Source of the DNA: CAZKRU01 sp964555235
GTDB taxonomy: Bacteria; Verrucomicrobiota; Verrucomicrobiia; Methylacidiphilales; CAMAQI01
Reading direction: 5' to 3'
NCBI GenBank assembly: GCA_964555235.1
Contig: CAZKRU010000063.1
Coordinates: forward strand, 1 to 25,685
Length of the DNA: 25,685 nt
Shown here: piece by piece, positions 15,627 to 21,355 of the stretch
How positions within the stretch are numbered: the first letter of the stretch is position 1
Layout of the letters: each line of letters starts with the position of its first letter
The notes under the pieces: generated by a model
Told to the model about the DNA's origin: nothing
The model's input: only the letters and a program-made list of their open reading frames with translations
The model's database searches: none
Program-made: the position numbers and the translations under genes

Positions 15627-15794
15627 CTCGCGCAGAAAACCTTCTGAAAGAAAAATCTCACCCGCCGGAGGCGTCATTGGTTTGGTGCGGGGGCGAAGGG
15701 GGGCACAATCGCCGTGACGCCGAGGTTTAGATTTGGGATTTAGAAAATGAAAAATCTTCTCTTCTCTGCGTTCTCTGCGAACTCAGCGCGAAAA
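15627..15794. repeat. Composite repeat element, copy B (CGCAGAGAA type)
   Basis: The left part (15627-15713) holds the shared module: CTCGCGCAGAAAAC, CTTCTGAAAGAAAAA, CCGCCGGAGGCGT and the G-rich tail ending GGGGGGCACAATCGCC. The last 35 bases (15679-15713) are identical to 18290-18324 in copy C. The right part (15763-15794) has tandem units CTCTGCGTT, CTCTGCGAA and CTCAGCGCGAA, partly complementary to the left end. The element fills the gap between the convergent smpB and bifunctional nuclease genes. Confidence 0.8.
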
Positions 15795-15795
15795 A

Positions 15796-16311
15796 CTACT
15801 CTTCCTCGGGATCTTCCGGCTCCGGATTTTTTTGCTGAGCCTCTTTCATCTTCTCCAAAAGATCGCTCATATCCTCGACCTCATCCCAGACTTCGTTACT
15901 CACAAAAATCGGACGTTTTGCCTGAAGCGCTAAAGTCAGACAGTCGCTTGGACGGGCATCGATCTCAATGATTTTTTTATGAACCTCATTTTCCGCACGA
16001 AGAATGAGTCTTGCGTAGTAGGTGTTGCTCCGAAGATCGTTAATAATCACGCGATCCACCTCGATGGAAAACGCCGTGAAGATATGCCCGATCAACTCAT
16101 GCGTCAAAGGACGCTCGCTCTTCTCCCCTCGAAGACACATCGCAATCGCACGCCCGACGTGAAGATCGACATTAATGATAAAAACCTTCTCCTTGTTCCC
16201 AATAAAAATTGCAACGCTCTCTTTTTGGGCTGGAAGCACCCCATAGATTTGAACAGGAACCACATCAGTCTTCACGTTGTCTGTCCTACCAGTGATTCCA
16301 AGCAATGACAA
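15796..16311 (-). CDS. Bifunctional nuclease (BFN/DUF151) domain protein
   Basis: A 171-residue protein with a BFN domain over about residues 15-140: VPVQIYGVLPAQKESVAIFI, then VDLHVGRAIAMCLRGEKSER, LTHELIGHIFTAFSIEVDRV and IEIDARPSDCLTLALQAKRP. The RPSDxxxLA motif is the family hallmark. BFN proteins in plants have been described as acting on DNA and RNA, while the bacterial role is unclear. The tail is acidic and helical (DLLEKMKEAQQKN, EPEDPEEE). An alternative start is the GTG at 16275, which has AGGA 8 bp upstream and fits the family N-terminus. The gene is convergent with smpB and divergent from argS. Confidence 0.87.
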   Translation of the reverse strand: MSLLGITGRTDNVKTDVVPVQIYGVLPAQKESVAIFIGNKEKVFIINVDLHVGRAIAMCLRGEKSERPLTHELIGHIFTAFSIEVDRVIINDLRSNTYYARLILRAENEVHKKIIEIDARPSDCLTLALQAKRPIFVSNEVWDEVEDMSDLLEKMKEAQQKNPEPEDPEEE

Positions 16312-16464
16312 GCGAACTTCCCTTGAATTTCTGATTTGAATCGCATCCCACGAAGCAGTTGCCCGTAGAACAGGCTGGCACGGTTGTGACGGGAAACCTC
16401 CTCACGATCTGAAAGAAATTCGTCCTTTCTCCCAGCGATTTCTTTTGCTATCACCCCATCCCTC

Positions 16465-18222
16465 ATGAAGACCCCCCGCGAGTTGTTGGATTCCGAAGTC
16501 AAAGCTGCCGTGATCGCGCTCGCTCCGGGTCTTGAGATTCCCGCTTCACTCGTCAAACCGTGTCAGGATCCAAAACATGGCGATTTTCAATCCAATGCAG
16601 CCATGCTTTTCGCCAAGGGCCTCGGACAAAATCCCCGCGCGTTTGCCGAACAACTCGTCGCTCGTCTGGGAGTCAATGACCTGCACGAAACCCCAGAAAT
16701 TGCCGGGCCCGGATTTTTGAATTTCCGACTTCGCCCCACCGTCTTTTCCGTTCAAGTCCGAGAACGCGCGCTCGATCCGCGACTCGGCATTGAATCCACC
16801 CCCAAACCCCAAACCGTCGTTCTCGATTTCAGTGGCCCCAATATTGCCAAAGAGATGCACGTCGGTCACCTTCGCAGTACGATCTTGGGAGATACCCTCA
16901 CCCGGATCTATCGTTTCGTCGGACATCGTGTCATCGCCGACAACCATCTCGGCGATTGGGGCACGCAATTCGGCATGGTTCTCCTTGGCTACAAGCGTTC
17001 GGGAAATGAAGCGGAACTGGCCTCCGATCCATTCGGCCATCTCGAATCAATCTACAAAGCGATTCAAGAAGAGTGCAAAGCCAACGAAGCAACGCTTCAG
17101 CAAGCGCGTCAGGAGTTGGTAAAACTTCAACAAGGCGACGCCGAAAACCGGGCACTTTGGCAGAAGTTTATCGATCTCTCCCTCGCGGCGATTGATCGCA
17201 TTTATACCCGACTTGGCGTCAAGTTTGACCACACCTTGGGCGAAAGTTTTTACAACGACCGCCTCGCCGGCGTGGTGAAATCCTTGATTGAAAAAGGAAT
17301 TGCTCGGGAAAGCGAAGGAGCGATTGCGATCTTCTCTGATGGAACCCTCCCTCCCAAACAAGATCCGTTTCTCGTCACCGAAAAGGGAGGCGAATTCAAG
17401 GACAATCCGTTTCTGATTCAAAAAACCGACGGCGCCTTTCTCTACGCCACCACCGATCTGGCGACCGTTCAGTATCGGGTCGAGACTTGGAAAGCCGATC
17501 GTGCGGTTTACGTCACGGACAGCCGTCAGCAGATGCACTTTCAACAACTCTTCGCCACCGTCAAACGCTGGGGACCTCCCATCGCGCTCGACCACGTCTG
17601 GTTCGGTACCATTTTGGGCGACGACAAAACTCCAATCAAAACGCGCGAAGGAAAACCGATCAAACTCCGGGCCCTTCTCGACGAAGCGGTCACTCGCGCC
17701 CTTGCCATCATTACGGAGAAACATCCCGAATGGCCGGAAGAAAAACGAAATGAGATCGCCCGGGTCGTCGGACTTGGTGCCCTTAAATATGCGGATCTTT
17801 GTCAGAATCGAAATCTCGATTACGTCTTCAACTGGGAAAAACTCCTCGCCTTCGATGGCAACACCGCTCCGTATCTGCAAAATGCTTACGTCCGAATCCG
17901 TTCGATCTTCCGCAAAGCTGGACGCCCCACATCAGAAAACGCTCCCGTACATCTCAATGAACCGGCGGAAATCGCTCTCGCTCGTCAACTCTTGAACTTC
18001 CAAGACTCGATTGAATCCACCTTAGGAGAGCATCGCCCGCATCTGCTCTGCGTTTATCTCTACGAACTTGCCAACGCCTTCCACAAATTTTACGAAGCCT
18101 GCCCGGTCTTAAAATCGGAAGCCGCGATTCTCGAATCCCGCCTCGTCCTCTGCGAAGCCACCGCACGCACCCTTCAACTCGGATTATCGTTGCTCGGAAT
18201 TGAAGTGGTTGAGGAGATGTAA
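16465..18222 (+). CDS. argS: Arginyl-tRNA synthetase
   Basis: Class I aminoacyl-tRNA synthetase that charges tRNA-Arg. The 585-residue protein has an N-terminal ArgRS-specific domain (residues 1-105; GDFQSNAAM and GPGFLNFRL). The catalytic HIGH-type motif is HVGH at 132-135, within SGPNIAKEMHVGHLRSTILG. In place of KMSKS it has K392-TREGK, the degenerate form usual in many ArgRS. The anticodon-binding DALR domain has NTAPYLQNAYVRIRSIFRKA and ends with LCEATARTLQLGLSLLGIEV. Length is normal. It is preceded by about 150 bp shared with the divergent bifunctional-nuclease gene and followed by a composite repeat. Confidence 0.97.
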   Translation: MKTPRELLDSEVKAAVIALAPGLEIPASLVKPCQDPKHGDFQSNAAMLFAKGLGQNPRAFAEQLVARLGVNDLHETPEIAGPGFLNFRLRPTVFSVQVRERALDPRLGIESTPKPQTVVLDFSGPNIAKEMHVGHLRSTILGDTLTRIYRFVGHRVIADNHLGDWGTQFGMVLLGYKRSGNEAELASDPFGHLESIYKAIQEECKANEATLQQARQELVKLQQGDAENRALWQKFIDLSLAAIDRIYTRLGVKFDHTLGESFYNDRLAGVVKSLIEKGIARESEGAIAIFSDGTLPPKQDPFLVTEKGGEFKDNPFLIQKTDGAFLYATTDLATVQYRVETWKADRAVYVTDSRQQMHFQQLFATVKRWGPPIALDHVWFGTILGDDKTPIKTREGKPIKLRALLDEAVTRALAIITEKHPEWPEEKRNEIARVVGLGALKYADLCQNRNLDYVFNWEKLLAFDGNTAPYLQNAYVRIRSIFRKAGRPTSENAPVHLNEPAEIALARQLLNFQDSIESTLGEHRPHLLCVYLYELANAFHKFYEACPVLKSEAAILESRLVLCEATARTLQLGLSLLGIEVVEEM

Positions 18223-18230
18223 AACGGGGA

Positions 18231-18500
18231 TTTTTTCTCGCGCAGAAAACCCTTCTGAAAGAAATGACCTTCCCGCTGGAAGCGTGGTGGGTTTGGTGCG
18301 GGGGCGAAGGGGGGCACAATCGCCGAGCTCGCAGAGATTTTTGGTGACGGGAGGATTAAAATCCAAAAATGCGGGGGTTGGAGGCGTCGTCCGAAGGGCG
18401 ACTTTTCACGGACTCGATCCACGGGCTCAAACGAGTTTGAGTCCGATGGACAAAAGCTCAAGTCTTCACTGCGAACTCGACGTCCTCTGCGCGAAAAAAA
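18231..18500. repeat. Composite repeat element, copy C, nested inverted repeats
   Basis: This fills most of the 336-bp gap after argS. The outer inverted repeat is TCGCGCAGA (18238-18246) with TCTGCGCGA (18486-18494), flanked by a T-tract on the left and an A-tract on the right. The shared module is at 18237-18324. The inner inverted repeat, CGCCGAGCTCGCAG (18321-18334), matches 12 of 14 bases of the complement of 18469-18482. Between them lies a further hairpin, CTCAAAC/GTTTGAG (18426-18441). I see no gene here. Confidence 0.8.
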
Positions 18501-18558
18501 GGCTTTGAATTTCTTCCCTTGAGATTGGTCTCGTACAGCGTAGGCTCGCTGAAACGCC

Positions 18559-18807
18559 ATGAAACTTTTTGCGACACTTTGGGCGATTCTCTGGCGAGCG
18601 ACCCTCTTCTTCCCACTTGCGGTGATTTTGTTCACCCTCGCCTGCACAGCTCTCATCCTCCCACCGAGCTATTGCCTCGTGATGATTTTTTTCGTCCCCT
18701 CAAACCTCTGGGCATGGGGCGGACTCGCGCTCTGGACAATCCTGGTCTTTGGCTTCAAACGAAAGATCTCTACTTACTTCAAAACGGAAACGGATACTTT
18801 GCTCTGA
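18559..18807 (+). CDS. Small membrane protein of unknown function
   Basis: An 82-residue protein with strong hydrophobic stretches (about residues 5-34, and 38-68 in two parts: YCLVMIFFVPSNLWAWGGLA and LWTILVFGF), followed by a charged C-terminus (KRKISTYFKTETD). I do not recognise a family. No clear ribosome binding site precedes the ATG. It lies between the composite repeat and the convergent rsfS gene, with a 48-bp gap. Coding is plausible because the hydrophobic pattern is consistent over the whole frame, but it remains a hypothetical gene. Confidence 0.5.
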   Translation: MKLFATLWAILWRATLFFPLAVILFTLACTALILPPSYCLVMIFFVPSNLWAWGGLALWTILVFGFKRKISTYFKTETDTLL

Positions 18808-18855
18808 AACTAAAAAGTCTTGGATCTAAATTTCGAACACCTCAGAGAGGCATCT

Positions 18856-19197
18856 CTACCGTTTAACCCGTGTGGCATCTTTCCAAAGCGTCTCCAGCCC
18901 ATAAAAAGGGCGGCGCTCGGCGTGAAAGATGTGAATCATGACGTCACCGTAATCGACGACCGTCCATTTGGTCGAAGGAGATCCGTCAACCGCCAGCGGG
19001 CGGCGATCGAGCTTTTCTTTATTATCCATGACGATCATCGTCGTGATCGCTTTGAGCTGCGGCTCGGATTCCGCTGAAACAATGACGAAGAACTCGCAAG
19101 GTCCATCGACTTTTCGAAGATCGAGGATCACCGGATCCAACGCCTTCTTTTCCAGAGCGAGTTCTGTGCAATGTTTGGCAAATTGAATCGAAGTCAT
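18856..19197 (-). CDS. rsfS: Ribosomal silencing factor RsfS
   Basis: RsfS (Iojap/DUF143) binds ribosomal protein L14 and blocks subunit joining, lowering translation when nutrients are short. The protein shows FAKHCTELALEKKALDPVIL, then a short divergent DLRKVDGPCEFFVIVSAES (usually ITDYFVI), KWTVVDYGDVMIHIFHAE and RPFYGLETLW. The start MTSIQFAKHC at 19197 matches the usual distance to the core. An upstream in-frame ATG at 19251 would add 18 residues (131 in all), and no ribosome binding site decides between them. It is divergent from the 96-residue gene, with an inverted-repeat element in between. Confidence 0.9.
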   Translation of the reverse strand: MTSIQFAKHCTELALEKKALDPVILDLRKVDGPCEFFVIVSAESEPQLKAITTMIVMDNKEKLDRRPLAVDGSPSTKWTVVDYGDVMIHIFHAERRPFYGLETLWKDATRVKR

Positions 19198-19265
19198 GAC
19201 CGTTGAGGTAACCACCCCCGCCGACTTCTGGCAAGCAGATACCGCATCCAAGCACTCGATCTTGG

Positions 19266-19355
19266 CCCGCGAAACACGCGGAATGACGCGAAAAGCAACT
19301 CCCTTTCCATCAACGACTTCACCTCTCCTTTCGTCGCTTTAGCGTGTTTCGCGGG
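19266..19355. repeat. Empty inverted-repeat element, CGCGAAACA type
   Basis: CCCGCGAAACACGC (19266-19279) and GCGTGTTTCGCGGG (19342-19355) are perfect 14-bp inverted repeats. Inside the left arm, further related units follow (GGAATGA, CGCGAAAAG), with a weaker match on the right. The spacing is 62 bp. The element lies between the divergent rsfS gene and the 96-residue gene. The same arm sequence reappears at 20469. Confidence 0.8.
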
Positions 19356-19393
19356 AGGGGTTTTCAAATTGGAACACCTCCTGCTTCCCTTGA

Positions 19394-19684
19394 ATGATGA
19401 TGATGACCTTTACCTCAAAAGTACGCCGCGCCCTCTTTCAAGCCATGGCGAGTTCCGGTCCCCGCCCCCGGAACCCGGATACCCGTCGCGCTCCAGAATT
19501 GTTACAAGATCTTCGGGAACTTCATCTCCTCCTCAACGAATCTTACACGGAACAGGAACGTCCCGTTTACGACACCTTGAACAACTACCTCCATCATGTC
19601 ATTCGAGCAAAATCGGAGGAGGGAAATCCCGAAACAATTGCCCAAATTCGCACGGAACTCATCGGGTTGACTGCTTTGAATTAA
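19394..19684 (+). CDS. Small hypothetical protein (96 residues)
   Basis: A soluble, mostly helical protein: VRRALFQAMASSGPRPRNPD, APELLQDLRELHLLLNESYT, EQERPVYDTLNNYLHHVI and ETIAQIRTELIGL. I do not recognise a family. The frame starts with four ATG codons in a row (19394-19405) directly after an in-frame TGA, so the exact start cannot be fixed, and there is no clear ribosome binding site. It is divergent from rsfS and convergent with the vapC-like toxin gene (30-bp gap). Confidence 0.6.
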   Translation: MMMMTFTSKVRRALFQAMASSGPRPRNPDTRRAPELLQDLRELHLLLNESYTEQERPVYDTLNNYLHHVIRAKSEEGNPETIAQIRTELIGLTALN

Positions 19685-19714
19685 TTCTGAAAATCCGTTC
19701 ACGGACGGAGATCC

Positions 19715-20113
19715 TCAGAAAATAACTTCAATTCCGTTGAACTCAGAAAGTTCCTTCAATTTCTTGTCCACGGTCATGAGCTTGGAACTCGTCCGCCGAG
19801 CCAGTGTAAAGTAAAGGAGATCATAGGTTGAATGCCCGAGGCGAAAGGCCTCGTTCATCGCTTCCTCATTATTCTCCCCGATATCCACATACTCATCCAC
19901 TAAGCTCTGAGCGAGTTGAAGCGTCTTGTTCGCTTTTCCTTTCTCCAGAAGATTGGCTCGCACATATTTCCAAATCACATTGGCCACTTCAATTTTGTAG
20001 AGATCGGAACTGATGACTTCATCGGAAGCCAAAATGGATTCGTTAAAATAAATTCCTTTCGCCCGGCCAAGGACAATTTCAATTCCAGCACTCGCATCCA
20101 GAACGATCGTCAT
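19715..20113 (-). CDS. PIN-domain toxin, VapC/FitB type
   Basis: A 132-residue PIN-domain ribonuclease. The predicted acidic metal-binding residues are D6 (VLDASAGIEI), the glutamate in LYKIEVANVIWKYV, the aspartate in HSTYDLLYFTLARR, and the aspartate in LMTVDKKLKEL. VapC toxins cut tRNA or rRNA and stop translation; the target here is unknown. The ATG overlaps the antitoxin gene by 4 bp (ATGA), which is the typical coupling of such pairs. The upstream promoter and palindrome (20371-20405) likely control both genes. Confidence 0.88.
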   Translation of the reverse strand: MTIVLDASAGIEIVLGRAKGIYFNESILASDEVISSDLYKIEVANVIWKYVRANLLEKGKANKTLQLAQSLVDEYVDIGENNEEAMNEAFRLGHSTYDLLYFTLARRTSSKLMTVDKKLKELSEFNGIEVIF

Positions 20114-20355
20114 CGCTCACGATCCTCTCGAATCAAATCCGCAGGATCAGGAAATCGATCCGTCTTCTTCAAGCCCAAATCCTTGATCTCCTCGAGGACT
20201 CGGCGGCGTCTGGCACCTCTTTCTTCCTGATAATTCAAAGCCTTCTTCAGCAAGACAATCGTCTCTTGCGCAATGCTCCGATTCTCAGATTTAGCAACCC
20301 GAGTCAAAGTTTCATACAAATCCGCAGGAACGTCTCTTACCTGTAAAAGTGGCAT
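20110..20355 (-). CDS. Ribbon-helix-helix antitoxin, FitA/VapB type
   Basis: An 81-residue antitoxin. The N-terminal ribbon-helix-helix DNA-binding part is PLLQVRDVPADLYETLTRVA, then KSENRSIAQETIVLLKKALN. The C-terminal tail (about 50-81) is charged and would wrap the PIN toxin; it ends DPADLIREDRER, a typical FitA-like end. I start at the ATG at 20355 because GGAGG lies 7 bp upstream; the longer frame to 20418 runs through the promoter. Such antitoxins repress their own operon, which fits the palindrome in the promoter. Confidence 0.88.
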   Translation of the reverse strand: MPLLQVRDVPADLYETLTRVAKSENRSIAQETIVLLKKALNYQEERGARRRRVLEEIKDLGLKKTDRFPDPADLIREDRER

Positions 20356-20370
20356 TTTAAATCCTCCATA

Positions 20371-20405
20371 TATGCAAACATAATGCAAAATGCATACATT
20401 GTCAA
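20371..20405 (-). promoter_or_regulatory. Promoter with overlapping operator for the toxin-antitoxin pair
   Basis: On the minus strand TTGACA (20405-20400) is separated by exactly 17 bp from TATGTT (20382-20377). Inverted half-sites TATGCA (20371-20376) and TGCATA (20391-20396), 20 bp apart, overlap the -10 and spacer, with another ATGCA at 20383-20387. This suits autorepression by the ribbon-helix-helix antitoxin. Confidence 0.75.
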
Positions 20406-20468
20406 TCTCAGACGACAATCAGGGAGCGCTCGTGTCCAAAACAGGAAAGGAGGAACGCAAGAATTTTG

Positions 20469-20486
20469 CCCGCGAAACACGCGAAA
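20469..20486 (+). repeat. Solo repeat arm, CGCGAAACA type
   Basis: CCCGCGAAACACGC (20469-20482) is identical to 19266-19279 and is the reverse complement of 19342-19355. It continues with GAAA. No partner arm is visible close by on the right. With 19342-19355 it brackets the 96-residue gene and the toxin-antitoxin pair in inverted orientation. Confidence 0.7.
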
Positions 20487-20510
20487 TGAAGAACCGTTCT
20501 ATTCCAAATT

Positions 20511-20538
20511 TGGTAGGGCGGTCCGTCAGCTGACGGAC
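20511..20538. repeat. TGGTAGGG-type palindromic repeat, copy 3
   Basis: It begins TGGTAGGGCGG and contains the perfect 18-bp palindrome GTCCGTCAGCTGACGGAC (20521-20538). The first 24 bases are identical to the repeat at the recO end (52-75, other strand). Confidence 0.85.
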
Positions 20539-20591
20539 GATGACCCCGCCGCGGCTTTGGGATCAGATCAACTCGGAACGGTGAGGGATTG

Positions 20592-20618
20592 CCACAGAAC
20601 GCACAAAAACCACAAAAT
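20592..20618 (+). repeat. Solo triple 9-bp unit, CACAAAAAC type
   Basis: Three consecutive 9-bp units, CCACAGAAC, GCACAAAAA and CCACAAAAT, have the same design as the arms of the other inverted-repeat elements. No inverted partner is nearby. The rest of the 20419-20735 gap shows no gene. Confidence 0.55.
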
Positions 20619-20735
20619 AGATGGGTTGCTTGTTTATTTTGAACTCAATGTTTTTTTCGATTGAGTTAAGATTTAAGGGGGTGAGGTGCACTGCTTCGCT
20701 CCGCACTCAAAGCGATCCTTTTATCGTTCGAAAAG

Positions 20736-21029
20736 TCAACGTGTAAGATGCTTTTCACGTTTTGCAGTAATCTTGCTGGGATCGTAAAAGAAAATTCCTT
20801 CGGCTGAGGATCCATCCTTGCGAGTTAAAAGGTAAATAATAATATCAGGAATCAGACCAAGATCTAAACCGAGCCATAAAACAATAATTCCAATCGCAAT
20901 AATCATTCCGAGTGTATTACCACTAACAAATGGGAGAGCGAAATACAACACACTCACGAAAATTGGAATGCAAAGAAAATAAATTAACGACTTAAATAAT
21001 AAAGTAGGTTTTTATTTTGCCGATTTCAT
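20736..21029 (-). pseudogene. Small two-helix membrane protein, apparently interrupted at codon 6
   Basis: The frame from GTG 20957 to 20736 encodes 73 residues with LGMIIAIGIIVLWLGLDLGL and a cytoplasmic end (TRKDGSSAEGIFFYDPSK). The same frame continues open upstream and adds the rest of a first membrane helix (SLIYFLCIPIFVSVLYFALP). No start codon occurs there until an ATG at 21029, which has GGGA at a good distance but is cut by an in-frame TAA at 21012-21014 (MKSAK, stop). The GTG start would cut the first helix in half, so I favour a gene of about 97 codons broken by a nonsense mutation or sequence error. A palindrome at 21050-21067 lies just upstream of the ATG. The region is more AT-rich than its neighbours. 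The family is not recognised. Confidence 0.5.
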
Positions 21030-21049
21030 ATTTTTCCCGAACAGTTATT

Positions 21050-21067
21050 CAACCGACCGGTCGGTTG
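21050..21067. promoter_or_regulatory. 18-bp perfect palindrome, possible TetR-family operator
   Basis: CAACCGACCGGTCGGTTG is a perfect palindrome. ACCGACCGGTCGGT-like cores are typical of operators bound by TetR-family repressors. It ends 21 bp upstream of the ATG at 21029 of the broken membrane gene. A related half-site, ACCGACCGA, lies near 21200. No TetR gene is in the window. Confidence 0.5.
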
Positions 21068-21092
21068 TTCCTGATCGCCTTCAGAGTAACTC

Positions 21093-21137
21093 GCACGATT
21101 TAACCGAAAGAATCGTGCAGCCCCGACACGATCGGGG
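21093..21137. other. Two adjacent small hairpins in a gene-free stretch
   Basis: GCACGATT (21093-21100) pairs with AATCGTGC (21111-21118), and CCCCGA (21121-21126) pairs with TCGGGG (21132-21137). They sit in the 21030-21355 gap upstream of the helicase gene. They may be a terminator or a leader structure; no U-tract follows. I see no convincing gene in the rest of this gap. Confidence 0.4.
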
Positions 21138-21355
21138 TCAATTGTTCCAAAGGAAATCGAAACTTTTACTCTCATGTGGGGTTTGAATTATCATGGAAAA
21201 CCGACCGACTCAAGGTCTATCCATGAATCGCCTTTCGTTAGTACACGTTTTGAGCCAACCGTCAGAGGAATGAGCACTCCAAAACGAAGCTCCGATAGCA
21301 TGGCTGTAAAAATTTGTCATTTGTCATTTGAGCTGCATCCCGCTTCCATGAAGCC

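Noticed and set aside
15763..15794. CRISPR-like short tandem units
   Set aside because: Units are 9-10 bp, adjacent, and without spacers, so this is not a CRISPR array. The same holds for the other triple-unit arms.
14852..15795. tmRNA gene near smpB
   Set aside because: No tRNA-like ends or tag reading frame seen; the sequence after smpB is a composite repeat.
17047..17880. 277-residue minus-strand frame within argS
   Set aside because: It is a shadow of argS, which has full-length homology on the other strand.
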